This document shows, in pieces, positions 1-8,931 of a DNA stretch of 64,000 nucleotides. Within the stretch, counting starts at the first letter, position 1. Each line of letters starts with the position of its first letter. The stretch is from Myxococcales bacterium (GTDB lineage: Bacteria; Myxococcota; Myxococcia; Myxococcales; JAJYLH01). The stretch lies in NCBI GenBank assembly GCA_021787845.1, contig JAJYLH010000023.1, positions 1 to 64,000 on the forward strand. Direction: 5' to 3'. Below the pieces are notes generated by a model. That model saw only the letters and a program-made list of their open reading frames with translations. It was not told where the DNA came from and made no database searches. Both the position numbers and the translations under genes were made by a program.

Positions 1-1
1 T

Positions 2-415
2 GCGACCGCGCCGCCGCGGGCGCGGGTGCCCGCCCGCGCGCGCCCGAGCGCGCTCCTCGACGCGGCCCGCCGCCAGCTCGCGCAGGGCGACACCGCTGCC
101 GCTCGCCAGACTCTCCGGCGGCTCGACCGGGCGCGCCCGGACCGGGCGCAGAAGGCTTCGGGAGCGTTGCTGCTCGCCGACGCGCTGCGCCTGGACGGCC
201 GGCGGCAGGAGGCGGTGGCCGCCTACGCCAAAGTGGCGCGGGAGTATGCGCTGGCGCCCGCGGGAGAGAACGCCTCCTTCCTCGCGGCCGAGGTGCTCTC
301 GGAGAACGGCGAGGCGGCCGAGGCGCGCTCGGCCTTGGAGCGCTACCTCGCGTCCTATCCCGGGGGCCGGTTCGCCGACGAGGCCCGGCGGCGGCTGAAG
401 CTCATCGCCCCATGA
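2..415 (+). CDS. TPR-containing C-terminal part of a larger protein (5' truncated by window)
   Basis: The reading frame is open to the left edge, so this is the 3' part of a gene that starts outside the window. The visible protein is built of amphipathic helix pairs rich in Ala, Leu and Arg (for example ALLLADALRLDGRRQEAVAAY) that read as two to three tetratricopeptide repeats. Such tails occur at the end of FecR-type or outer-membrane assembly proteins in Myxococcota, where they mediate protein-protein contacts. The parent family cannot be named from this fragment. Its stop overlaps the next start (ATGA at 412-415), so the two genes are probably translated together. Confidence 0.6.
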   Translation, partial: ATAPPRARVPARARPSALLDAARRQLAQGDTAAARQTLRRLDRARPDRAQKASGALLLADALRLDGRRQEAVAAYAKVAREYALAPAGENASFLAAEVLSENGEAAEARSALERYLASYPGGRFADEARRRLKLIAP

Positions 416-1587
416 GGCCCGTCGCGCTGGCGGTCCTGCTGGCCGTGGCCGCCTGCAACCTCCGAGTCGAGCTGCTGCCCTGCCCGCCGGCGGCGGACGG
501 GGGCATTCCGGCCTGCGCCACCGGCACCGGTCCCCCGATCCGCTTTCGGACCTCGCAGGGGGACGAGTGCACCGGCGCCATCGCGTCCCGGGTCGCGCGC
601 TACGCCTTGTGCGCCTGCGACCCGCTCTCGCTTTCGGTGGCACTGACGAGCGACGCGGTCGACTCGCGCACGGTCGCCACCCCGGCGTCGCACGGATCGT
701 CCGTCGGGACCAACGGCGAGCTCACCGTCCTCGGACCCCTGGAGGTCGGCGGGAGCCTGACCGCGGCGGGCACGGGCGGCGTCGACCTCAAGCAAGCTTC
801 CAGCGTCGCGCAGAACCTCCGCAGCGGCGGGTCGCTCCGGGCGGCGCAGGCTTTGAGCATCGGCGGGGACGCCTGGGTCGCGGGAAGCGTCCACGGCCCG
901 ATCACCGTCGGAGGCACCCTGCACCTGCCTTCGGGCGCGGACACCGACGACGCCACCATCAACGCGAGCGCCATCCTGCGCGACTCGCCCCGCATCGACC
1001 CGCCCTGCGGCTGTGACGCCCCGGTGGTGAGCGCGAGCGCTCTCGTTCAGCAGGCAGCCGGAGCGAACGACGACGGCCTCATCGGCCTCGACCGCGCCGC
1101 GCTCAACGGCCTCGAGGACCCGGACGAGCTCGACCTGCCGGCGGGCAGCTACTACCTCTCGGCCATCCGCACCGGTCCCGCTGCCAGCTTGCGCTTACGG
1201 ATAGAGGGACGGGTAGCGCTCTTCGTCGGCGGCGCCGTTCAGCTCGGCGCGCCCTTGAAGGTGGTGGTCGACCCGGATGCCGAGCTGGACTTCGTGGTCG
1301 GCGGCGACCTGACCTTCGCCGGGGGAACCCTGGGGGCGCTCGACGCCGCGGCCCGGGTGCGGATGTGGCTCGCCTCTTCCCGGATGCAGCTCACCGACAC
1401 GACGAGCCTCGGCGCCATCGTGTACGGCCCGGACACGACCGTGTCGGCGGCGGGCGACCTGACGGTCACCGGCGCGCTCGAGGTCCGCGCGCTGACAGCG
1501 CAGGGCGCGGTCACCCTCCACTATGACGTGGCGAACCTTTCGGCGGGCACCGAATGCGGCGCGCCAGCCGAGCTCCCCTTAGATTAG
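412..1587 (+). CDS. Predicted lipoprotein with beta-helix-like repeats
   Basis: The 391-residue product begins with a short hydrophobic signal and a lipobox (LAVAACN), so it should be lipidated and held in the cell envelope. From about residue 85 to 190 it has short Gly/Val-rich strands (LEVGGSLTAAG, ALSIGGDAWVAG, ITVGGTLHLP) that look like rungs of a beta-helix. The C-terminal part repeats the style (DLTVTGALEVRALTAQGAVTL). Repetitive envelope proteins of this kind are common in myxobacteria; their roles are mostly unknown. The start overlaps the preceding stop by 4 nt, which supports both the start and an operon with the TPR protein. Confidence 0.6.
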   Translation: MRPVALAVLLAVAACNLRVELLPCPPAADGGIPACATGTGPPIRFRTSQGDECTGAIASRVARYALCACDPLSLSVALTSDAVDSRTVATPASHGSSVGTNGELTVLGPLEVGGSLTAAGTGGVDLKQASSVAQNLRSGGSLRAAQALSIGGDAWVAGSVHGPITVGGTLHLPSGADTDDATINASAILRDSPRIDPPCGCDAPVVSASALVQQAAGANDDGLIGLDRAALNGLEDPDELDLPAGSYYLSAIRTGPAASLRLRIEGRVALFVGGAVQLGAPLKVVVDPDAELDFVVGGDLTFAGGTLGALDAAARVRMWLASSRMQLTDTTSLGAIVYGPDTTVSAAGDLTVTGALEVRALTAQGAVTLHYDVANLSAGTECGAPAELPLD

Positions 1588-1710
1588 TCGCGTTTGTCCT
1601 CTCGCCCGCTCGGTGCGCAACAAATCACCGCCTCCTCCGGTTTCAACGCCGGGCGCCGACGCGGAACAGGCGACCGTCGAGAGCGGGCCGTCAAAGAAGG
1701 GAGCCTCCCC

Positions 1711-2931
1711 TTGCTCGCCATCATCTCGCTCGTCCTCTTCGCTGCGGCCCTGGTCGGATTCGTGCTGCTCTTCATCCAGGTCGGGTCGCTCGCGCGGCAC
1801 GAGCGGGAAGAGAGGAAAGTGCCGACCGCCTTTCCCCGCGTCTCGATCTTGAAGCCGCTGTGCGGGGTCGACGACGGGCTCCAAGAGAGCCTCGAGCGAT
1901 TCACGACCCTCGACTACCCGAGCTACGAGATGCTCCTCGGCGTGGAGGCCGAGAGCGATCCCGCCTACCTCGTCGCCCGCCGGGTGGAGGCGCGCCATCG
2001 CGGCAAGGTCCGGGTGATCGTCCAGCGCGACGAGCCCGGCTCGAACCCCAAGGTGAACCAGCTCATCGGCCTGGCGCGAGCCTCGACGGGAGCGCTCCTG
2101 GTCATCAGCGACTCGAACAGCCGCGCCCATCCGGGCTTCCTCCGGGAAATCGCGGCGCACCTTTCGGACCCGGCGGTGGGGATGGTCGCGCATCCGGTGG
2201 TCGGTAGCGGGGAAGAGGACCTCGGCGCCGCGCTGGACAACCTGCACATCTCCTCCTTGGGGATGGGCGTCGTCGGCGCGAAGCGGGTGGCGGGAAAGGA
2301 CTTCGCCATCGGCAAGACGATGACGCTGCGCAAGAGCGATCTCGAGAAGCTCGGCGGGTTCGAGGCGGTCCAGGACATCCTCGCGGAAGACTTCGTCCTC
2401 TGCCGCCTGGTGACCGGCCGGCTGGGCCTGAAGATGGCGATGGCGCAAACGCCGGTCGAGAGCGTCGTCGCGCGCCGGCCGGTCCGCCAGTTCTACGCCC
2501 GCTACTGCCGCTGGTCGGTGATGCACCGGCTGATGGTGCCCAAGACCACCTATCTCGCCGAGCTGCTCTTGAACCCGTTCCTCCTCGCGGCGCTGGGGTT
2601 CGTCCTGTGGCCGAGTCGATGGACCGCGCTCGCCGCTCTGGGGTCCGCGGCCGTGCGCACTTCGGTCGACGCGCTCACCGTCCGGCTGATGCGGCGCCAG
2701 GCGGTACCGCTGCGCCTCCTCGTCTTGTCGCCGCTCAAGGACCTCCTGGTGGGCGCGGCCTGGCTGCACGGCCTGACGCACGACCGGGTGAGCTGGCGAG
2801 GTCATCCGCTGCGGCTGACGCGAGGCACGCGGCTCCTCCGGGAGGCGGCACCGCTGGCGCCCGCCCGCGCCGCCAACGAGTCGGACGAGCCCGCCCTCCC
2901 CCTCGCCGCCGGCGCCAGGAGAACATCCTAG
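1711..2931 (+). CDS. hpnI: GT21 ceramide glucosyltransferase-like / HpnI-type glycosyltransferase
   Basis: A family 2/21 glycosyltransferase of about 406 residues, anchored by an N-terminal membrane helix (LLAIISLVLFAAAL). It shows the GT21 signature: PRVSILKPLCG near the nucleotide-sugar site, acidic motifs in SDSN and AEDFVL, and the (Q/R)xxRW motif as RYCRW. Two further hydrophobic segments lie near the C-terminus. The frame is open from 1594, but the TTG at 1711 is the likelier start because it is preceded by a purine-rich ribosome site (agaaggga) and begins directly with the membrane helix. In hopanoid clusters HpnI adds N-acetylglucosamine to bacteriohopanetetrol; the RND exporter downstream fits that setting, but no other hopanoid gene is visible, so the symbol is tentative. 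Confidence 0.65.
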   Translation: MLAIISLVLFAAALVGFVLLFIQVGSLARHEREERKVPTAFPRVSILKPLCGVDDGLQESLERFTTLDYPSYEMLLGVEAESDPAYLVARRVEARHRGKVRVIVQRDEPGSNPKVNQLIGLARASTGALLVISDSNSRAHPGFLREIAAHLSDPAVGMVAHPVVGSGEEDLGAALDNLHISSLGMGVVGAKRVAGKDFAIGKTMTLRKSDLEKLGGFEAVQDILAEDFVLCRLVTGRLGLKMAMAQTPVESVVARRPVRQFYARYCRWSVMHRLMVPKTTYLAELLLNPFLLAALGFVLWPSRWTALAALGSAAVRTSVDALTVRLMRRQAVPLRLLVLSPLKDLLVGAAWLHGLTHDRVSWRGHPLRLTRGTRLLREAAPLAPARAANESDEPALPLAAGARRTS

Positions 2932-2954
2932 GACCCGGATAGAGTGTCCCCCCG

Positions 2955-5540
2955 ATGAGCAGCCCCGCGCCCGGCGAGAAGCACAAGCTCTGGAACCGTG
3001 CGCTGCGCGCCTACGCGCGGCTGGTCGTGAGCCATCCGGGACGGGTGCTGCTCACCTTGGTGGTGGTGGCGGCCGCCTCGACCTTTGCGACGACCCGGCT
3101 GCGCATCAACTCGAACCAGCTCGACCTGATTCGCCAGGACTTGCCGGAGGTCCAACGAGTCAAGCGCATCATCGACATGGTGGGTGGCGCGGGCTTCTTG
3201 ACCATCGGCTTGCGCTCGAACGACCGCCAGACCTTGCACCGGGTGGCCGACGACGTGGACGCGATGCTCGTCCGGGACAAGAAGGACGTCCGCAGCGTTT
3301 CCTACCGGCTGCCGATCGAGTTCATCCAGAAGAACATCGGCCTGTTCATCCACACCGAGGACCTCCTGAGCGCGAAGGCGCGCATCGACGCCTACCTGCA
3401 GGACCGGATGCGGCGGGCGAGCCCGTTCTTCTTCGAAATCAAGCCGACCCCGCCGGTGAAGCTCGACCTCTCCGACCTCTACGCGAAATACGACCACATC
3501 GGGCAGAAGGAGATTTCGGACGACTACTACGTCTCCCGCGACGGCAAGCTGCTGGTGCTCTTCGTCAAGCCGATGTGGGATTCGGACGACCTCGGGAAGA
3601 CCCACGCCTACGTCGCGAAGCTGAAGGCCGAGCTCGCCCGCTACTCGAAGACCAACGACCGGGGAATCAAGCTCCAGGAGAGCTACAGCCCGGCGACACC
3701 GCCGAAGGGGACCGTCACCTATGGCCTGACCGGCGCGTACAAGATGATGGTCGACGACCAGTACGCGATCATCGACTCGCTGGCGCCGGTCTCGCTCCTG
3801 GCGTTCGCCCTGATCCTCCTCATCACCTTCGTCTTCTTCCGGCGCCCGGCGCCGACCGCCATCGTCGTCAGCGGGATGGTGGTCGGCACCATCATCGCCA
3901 TGGGTTTCGCCTGGCTCGTCTTCCGCGAGCTGAACATGATCACGAGCATTCTCGGCGGAATCCTGATGGGGTTCGGGGTCGACTACGGCATCCAGTTCAT
4001 CTATCGCGCCCGCATCGAGCTCGGAGCCGGGAAGGGCTACCGCCAAGCGTTGGAAGACGCCATCGCCAACGCCGGGCGGCCGGCGAGCATCGCGGCGGTG
4101 GTGACCGGCGGCTCGTTCCTGATTCTCCTGGTCTCCCAGTTCCGCGGCTTCTCGCAGTTCGGCCTCCTCGCGGGCTGCGGCACCCTGATCATCGGGTTCA
4201 CCCTCTTCTGCTGGAGCCCGGCGATTCTCGCGCTGGTCGGGAAGCACAACCCCTCCTGGCCGGCGAAGCTCGTCGGGGTGACGCCTCCGCCGAAGGAGCG
4301 CAACGAGAAGGGCGAACGACGGATACCGAATCCGCTCCGGATCCTCGGAATCGCTTCCGGGGTCGTCGCGATTCTGTGCGCCGCCGCGATTCCCTGGAGG
4401 CCGCCCCCCAAGAACGGCGCCCACACCTTTCGAGAGCGCCTGTTCCGAGGCGTGCGGTTCAACTTCAACACCCGGGCGCTCCTGCCGGCCCGGGAAGTCT
4501 CAGTGAAGATGGAAGACGAGATCGACCGGCGCTTCCAGAGCTCTTCCGACGAGGTCGCGGTCTACACGAAGACCCTCGCCCAGGCGAAGGAGGTCTACGA
4601 CGAGATCACGAACCACCCGCAGAAGTACCCGATGGTCCGGCAGCCGGTGTTCTCGCCGTACACGTTCGTGCCCCCGTACGCCCAGGCGGTGCGAAACGCG
4701 AAGATTCTCGCCCAGTGGAAAGCGGAGCTGTCGAACATCGACGTGAACGTGCTGCCGCCCGCCGCGCAACAGAAGGCGCACCTGTTCCTCCAGGCGCTCT
4801 CGGCGAAGCCCTACACCGTCACCCAGGTGCCCCAGGTCTACACCGCGCAGTTCCGGGAGCTTCCGACCAGCCATTACCATGGCTACCTGACGCTCCTCTA
4901 CGCGAACGCGGACCTGCGCAACGACAAGGCGATGCAGGAGTTCGCGCGCGAAGTCGGAACGATCCGCGCCGACGGACAGGACTATCACGCGGCCGGTCCC
5001 GCCATCCTCTACGCGAGGCTCGCCCGCACCGTCCTGCGCGATGGCTACCTGACCGTGCTTCTCGCCGCGCTGTGGATTCTCACCATGCACTACCTCGACT
5101 TCCGGTCGGTCAAGCTCGCCGCCGCCTCGGTGCTGCCGCTCCTGCTCGGCCTGGTGACGATGCTCGGGATCATGGCGCTGACCGGCGTCGAGCTGAACTT
5201 CATGAACATCATCATCCTCCCGATTCTCTTGGGCTTCGGCGTCAGCCACGGCCTCTACCTCTTGCACCGGTTCCTCGAAGGGACCTCGCCCGTGGTGGCG
5301 TTGCAGTCGGTCGGCGCGGCGGTCGCCTCCTCGACCCTGACGGCAATCGCGGGGTTCGGCGCGCTCCTCGTCGCCAGCCACAAGGGATTGCAGTCGATGG
5401 GCCTCGTCGCGACGATGGGCCTGGCGACGACGCTCCTGGTCTCCTTCACCGTCCTCGCCGCCGTGCTCCAGCTCTTGCACGACAAGCGCGCGAAGGACGG
5501 CGTGGCCGAGCATCCCGCACCCTCTGAGCGCGCCGCCTAG
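2955..5540 (+). CDS. RND-superfamily (MMPL/HpnN-like) lipid exporter
   Basis: The 861-residue protein has the duplicated RND layout. One membrane helix near the N-terminus (VLLTLVVVAAAS) and a long periplasmic domain come first. A bundle of five helices follows around residues 275-425 with the typical GGILMGFGVDYGIQF motif. A second periplasmic domain and a second bundle (residues 690-845) carry the matching ILPILLGFGVSHGLYLL motif. The family moves lipids or hydrophobic compounds out of the inner membrane; HpnN shuttles hopanoids to the outer membrane. It starts 24 nt after the glycosyltransferase, so the two probably form an operon that makes and exports a glycolipid. The substrate is not determined by sequence. 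Confidence 0.8.
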   Translation: MSSPAPGEKHKLWNRALRAYARLVVSHPGRVLLTLVVVAAASTFATTRLRINSNQLDLIRQDLPEVQRVKRIIDMVGGAGFLTIGLRSNDRQTLHRVADDVDAMLVRDKKDVRSVSYRLPIEFIQKNIGLFIHTEDLLSAKARIDAYLQDRMRRASPFFFEIKPTPPVKLDLSDLYAKYDHIGQKEISDDYYVSRDGKLLVLFVKPMWDSDDLGKTHAYVAKLKAELARYSKTNDRGIKLQESYSPATPPKGTVTYGLTGAYKMMVDDQYAIIDSLAPVSLLAFALILLITFVFFRRPAPTAIVVSGMVVGTIIAMGFAWLVFRELNMITSILGGILMGFGVDYGIQFIYRARIELGAGKGYRQALEDAIANAGRPASIAAVVTGGSFLILLVSQFRGFSQFGLLAGCGTLIIGFTLFCWSPAILALVGKHNPSWPAKLVGVTPPPKERNEKGERRIPNPLRILGIASGVVAILCAAAIPWRPPPKNGAHTFRERLFRGVRFNFNTRALLPAREVSVKMEDEIDRRFQSSSDEVAVYTKTLAQAKEVYDEITNHPQKYPMVRQPVFSPYTFVPPYAQAVRNAKILAQWKAELSNIDVNVLPPAAQQKAHLFLQALSAKPYTVTQVPQVYTAQFRELPTSHYHGYLTLLYANADLRNDKAMQEFAREVGTIRADGQDYHAAGPAILYARLARTVLRDGYLTVLLAALWILTMHYLDFRSVKLAAASVLPLLLGLVTMLGIMALTGVELNFMNIIILPILLGFGVSHGLYLLHRFLEGTSPVVALQSVGAAVASSTLTAIAGFGALLVASHKGLQSMGLVATMGLATTLLVSFTVLAAVLQLLHDKRAKDGVAEHPAPSERAA

Positions 5541-5652
5541 CGGCTTCGCTGGCCCGTGGCGGACCTCGGCGTCCCCGCTGTTCTCGTTTCGCCGGCGCGG
5601 CTGGAGAGGAGCCCTCCCTGCAGATCAGCCAGGCAGGAGCGCTTTCGGCGAC

Positions 5653-6627
5653 CTATGGCAGCAGAAGGCACGAACCGGTGATCTTGCGCCCCTCCAGTGC
5701 CCGGTGTGCGTCGGCGGCGCGTTCGAGGGGATAGCTGTGCTGGACGTCGACCGTCACGTGGCCCGACTCGATCTGCTCGAACAGGGCAGCAGCGCTTTCG
5801 AGGAGGTCTTCGCGCCGGCTGTTGTAGGCGAAGAGCGACGGCCGGGTCAGGTAGGTGGAGCCCTTCTGGAGCACCGCCGGGTCGACAGGCGGCACCGGTC
5901 CCGAAGATTGCCCGAAGAGAACCAGCATCCCCCGCGGCGCCAGGCATTGCAGCGACTTCGCGAAGGTGTCCTTCCCGACCGAGTCGTACACCACCGGCAC
6001 CCCGCGGCCACCCGTCACCTCGCGCACCCGGTCGACGAAGTCCTCGCGGGAGGTGACGACCACGTGGTCGCAGCCGAGCTTGCGCGCGAGCGCGGCTTTC
6101 TGGTCGGTGGAGACCGTGCCGACCACCGTCGCGCCGAGCGCCTTCGCCCACTGAATCGCGAGGAGCCCCACCCCGCCGGCCGCCGCATGGAAGAGAATCG
6201 TCTGCCCGGGTCGGACAGGGAAGGTGCGGCGCAGCAGGTACTCGGCAGTCATCCCCTTGAGCATCACCGCTGCCGCTACCTTCTCGCCGACGTCGCGCGG
6301 GAGCTTCACCACCCGGTCCGCCGGAACGACCCGCACCTCGGCATACGACCCGACCGGCGCAGTGCCATACGCGACCCGGTCGCCGACCTGGAATTCGCGG
6401 ACGCCGGGCCCGACCGCCTCCACCCGACCCGCCGCTTCGTTGCCGGGCACGAACGGCAGTGGGTTCGAATAGAGCCCGGCGCGCTGGTAGACCTCGATGA
6501 AGTTGAGGCCGATCGCCGTGTGGCGGACGAGGAGCTCGCCTGGTCCCGGATCCGGCACCTCGACCTCTTCCCAGCGCAGGACTTCCGGGCCGCCGAAATC
6601 ATGGACGCGGATCGCTTTGGCGGGCAA
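5653..6627 (-). CDS. NADPH:quinone oxidoreductase-like (zinc-independent medium-chain reductase)
   Basis: A 324-residue member of the medium-chain dehydrogenase/reductase family of the quinone oxidoreductase branch. The N-terminal catalytic domain starts MPAKAIRVHDFGGPEVL and the nucleotide-binding motif AAGGVGLLAIQWAKALGA lies around residue 150. The cysteine and histidine zinc ligands of alcohol dehydrogenases are absent, as expected for quinone or alkenal reductases that use NADPH. The gene converges on the RND gene with a 112-bp gap. It marks the left chromosomal edge before the integrase relic. The precise substrate is unknown. Confidence 0.85.
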   Translation of the reverse strand: MPAKAIRVHDFGGPEVLRWEEVEVPDPGPGELLVRHTAIGLNFIEVYQRAGLYSNPLPFVPGNEAAGRVEAVGPGVREFQVGDRVAYGTAPVGSYAEVRVVPADRVVKLPRDVGEKVAAAVMLKGMTAEYLLRRTFPVRPGQTILFHAAAGGVGLLAIQWAKALGATVVGTVSTDQKAALARKLGCDHVVVTSREDFVDRVREVTGGRGVPVVYDSVGKDTFAKSLQCLAPRGMLVLFGQSSGPVPPVDPAVLQKGSTYLTRPSLFAYNSRREDLLESAAALFEQIESGHVTVDVQHSYPLERAADAHRALEGRKITGSCLLLP

Positions 6628-6808
6628 GGCTCCTCCGACCGACGGGGCCGACAGATAGGCCGTCCTCGGCCGTCAGGCAAGCACTAGATGGTCTTGAGAC
6701 GGCGCCGGGGCCCGGCGCGACAAGCGGCGTCCGAGAAAACGAAAACCCCGAGCACGCCCAGATCCCACCCTCATCACCGCTGCCGCTTCTCGCTCGGAGT
6801 GCCCCCTC

Positions 6809-7925
6809 GTGCGGGTGGCTCTACCGTTGAGCAGGAATGGCAAGGCCCACTCCATGCCGCGCTTGGCCGCGACGCTCTGCAAGCTGAAGAGCCCGACGAC
6901 CGAGGGCGTCGTGAAAAAGCACCTCCACCCCTCCCTGGGAGCGCTGCCGCTGACCGACGTGACGCCGGGTCGCATCGAGGCGATGCTCAACCGCAAAGCC
7001 GAAGCGCTGTCGCCCCGCTCGCAGAACGGCTTGCGCGCGCTCATCCACCGCGTGTTCGAGCTGGCCATCCTCCACGACAAGTGGCACGGCGTGGACCCGG
7101 CCAAGCGCGTGAAGCGCCGCAAGGTGCCGAAACGCCTGCCGACGTACCTCAAGGCCGACGAGGTGCCGCCGTTCCTCGCGATGCTCGACCCCGACTGGCG
7201 ACCGCTGTTCGCGACGGCGGTGTACACGGGCCTTTGGCGCGGCGAGCTGCTCGCGCTCCGGAAGGAAGACGTGGACCTCGCCGATCGGACGATCCAGGTC
7301 GTGCGCTCGACGGGGAACGACACCACCAAGGGCGGGCACGCGGACCTCATCCCGATCGCGGACGGCCTGTTGCCGTACCTCAAAGCGGCGATCGCCGCCT
7401 CACCGTCCGACCTCGTGTTCCCGGGCGAGAAAGGAAAGCCGCGCCCCCGAGACGAAGCTCGACCGCGTACTCCGACGAGCACTGGGCCGCGCGGGCATCG
7501 TGAACGGCTACGTCCACCGCTGCCGGCGGTGCGGGTACAATGAGAGCGCTCCTGACTCAGAGCTGCGCCGCTGCCCCAAGTGCAAGATGAAGCTCTGGCC
7601 GAAAGCGGTGCCGAGGCACGTGCGGTTTCACGACCTCCGACACACGACCGCGACCTTGCTTCTAAAGGCAGGAGTGCCGCTCGCCACCGTGCAGCGGCTG
7701 TTGCGTCACACCTCCCCCGAGATCACGGCCGAGGTCTACGGCCACCTCGACCTCGAAGACATGCGGATCGGGGCCAACCACTTGGCCTTCCCGCACGTCG
7801 GCGAAAGGCCGGCGAGCGACGCTGAATCCGATTCATTTGCTGCGCCGGTGCTGCGCCGCGGTGCGTCATCGAAAAAAGAAGAGCCTGGACCCCTTCGGAA
7901 ACCTCAGGAAATCCAGGCTCTTTCG
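6809..7925 (+). pseudogene. Inactivated tyrosine integrase with zinc-ribbon insertion (relic of an older tRNA-Pro insertion)
   Basis: Two overlapping frames together give most of a phage-type integrase: part of the core-binding domain (LHPSLGALPLTDVTP), then the catalytic domain with HDLRHT, LLRHTS and EVYGHLD. Three defects are visible. The N-terminal arm-binding domain is missing. A run of five C at 7444-7448 shifts the frame; four C would restore PRPETKLDRVL. The first catalytic arginine, expected in TGLRxGE, is Trp in TGLWRGE (TGG at 7234-7236). A CxxC...CxxC ribbon (CRRCGYNE, CPKC) is inserted before the HxxR motif. After a terminator the frame runs into a copy of the tRNA-Pro 3' end at 7927, so this element used the same target as the present island. 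Confidence 0.8.
7881..7923 (+). terminator. Rho-independent terminator after the integrase relic
   Basis: A 9-bp perfect stem, GAGCCTGGA (7881-7889) pairing with TCCAGGCTC (7912-7920), is followed by TTT. It lies between the integrase relic and the tRNA-derived repeat, exactly as the terminator of the intact integrase does at 50215-50241. Confidence 0.7.
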
Positions 7926-7926
7926 A

Positions 7927-7949
7927 TGGTCGGGGAGACAGGATTTGAA
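7927..7949. repeat. Left attachment site (attL), copy of the tRNA-Pro 3' end
   Basis: These 23 bases are identical to 50247-50269 and comprise the CCA end, acceptor strand and part of the T arm of the tRNA. Identity stops abruptly at 7950, where the rest of the tRNA is absent. The five bases before it (TTTCG, then an extra A) also resemble the right-hand flank. Confidence 0.85.
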
Positions 7950-8083
7950 GACGTTCCGCGGGGTTCACCGACAACGCGGCGGCGCACGCCCGAAACGCCA
8001 AACCATCGGTGGCTACAGCGGATTTCGTCATCAGGTCCAGTCCACAGGAGTCCACCCGGATCCCCCCGATTCGACCCAAGTTC

Positions 8084-8103
8084 TGGAGACATGTTGGAGA
8101 CGC
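8084..8103 (+). repeat. Candidate integrase arm-type site, left copy
   Basis: The 20-bp sequence tggagacatgttggagacgc recurs with one mismatch at 50183-50202. Each copy contains two TGGAGAC units spaced 11 bp apart. One copy lies 134 bp inside the left end of the island and the other 44 bp inside the right end, as expected for arm-type sites of a lambda-like integrase. Confidence 0.5.
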
Positions 8104-8397
8104 GGTCGGCCACCTCCGGCCGGCCGCGCCCCCTGTTCTCGGCCGGTTCCGACCGCGTCACCGCGTGGGAGGCGCCGAAATTTCTGGTATCCAGGAGGGC
8201 TGCCGTCCACCTTGAGCCGCCGAGGCGAACCTGGTGACGTGATCGGCAGGCAGGCATACGAGCGCTCTAACGGATGGCAGCCGACCACCACACGACGGTG
8301 TCGTCATGCACGCCGATCCGCGCATGCAAGACGTGAATCGCAAGCTTGACTTTTTCGTCAAGCACCACTAACCTCGCACGCCGGGAAGGAGGTCGCG

Positions 8398-8931
8398 ATG
8401 GTGACCATCAGCTCGCTCGGCTGCGACGGCACGTGCGGGACCTGTCTTTGCGTGCGTGAGAAGAATGAGGGACGGCGTCGCGCGGTGCTGACGCTGGTAC
8501 GTCCCGACCAGGTGCGCCGCCTGTTTCGAAGCAAGTTCCCATGGGAGCCGGTGACGCCCGCGCCCGCGATGGTGGCGTCGTGGCTTCGGCGCTCGTTCGC
8601 GAACGGAACTCTGCGCTACATCCCCGATCCACCCGACTGCGATCGCTGGTGCTCGCCGGCAGCGACGCTCGAACTCGGCGGCGGCGACTGTGATGACCTC
8701 GCCATCCTGGGGGCGTCGATGCTCGTCGCAGCGGGAGAGTTGCCGGCGGTCGTGATCGGGCGCCACTGCGCCGGCCTCACCTGTGCGGGGCACGCGTGGA
8801 TCGAAGGACGTGACGCGCGGGGCGGCTACCTGCTCGAACCGACGACCGGCGAGCTGCACCGCGGGCGCCGACCGTTGGCGTACAAGGCCGATCTGGCGGT
8901 GATCCCGAATCCCCTGAGGAGAGTCGCGTGA
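8398..8931 (+). CDS. Transglutaminase-like cysteine protease
   Basis: The 177-residue protein shows the papain-like transglutaminase core in order: Cys in GGGDCDDLAI (about residue 99), His in CAGHAWIEG (about 125) and an acidic residue in YLLEPTTGE (about 143). This gives a complete catalytic triad, so a protease or amidase activity is likely; the substrate is unknown. A Cys-rich N-terminal stretch (CDGTCGTCLC) may bind metal. The ATG at 8398 has a strong ribosome site (aaggaggt). The stop overlaps the GTG start of the next gene, so it heads a three-gene operon with the DUF6932/XRE pair. It has no signal peptide and should act in the cytoplasm. Confidence 0.65.
   Translation: MVTISSLGCDGTCGTCLCVREKNEGRRRAVLTLVRPDQVRRLFRSKFPWEPVTPAPAMVASWLRRSFANGTLRYIPDPPDCDRWCSPAATLELGGGDCDDLAILGASMLVAAGELPAVVIGRHCAGLTCAGHAWIEGRDARGGYLLEPTTGELHRGRRPLAYKADLAVIPNPLRRVA

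Noticed and set aside
5697-6687. A plus-strand gene opposite the quinone oxidoreductase
   Set aside because: It mirrors the reductase frame, is Arg/His-rich and shows no domain; a shadow of the real gene.
6687-6703. A third, partial copy of the tRNA-Pro att core (gatggtcttgagacggc) at the left chromosomal edge
   Set aside because: Only about 11 of 13 positions match and only with a gap; too weak to claim the left border of the older element.
7500-8237. A separate protein from 7500 to 8237
   Set aside because: It is the frameshifted C-terminal part of the integrase relic that then reads through the terminator and the tRNA-derived repeat.
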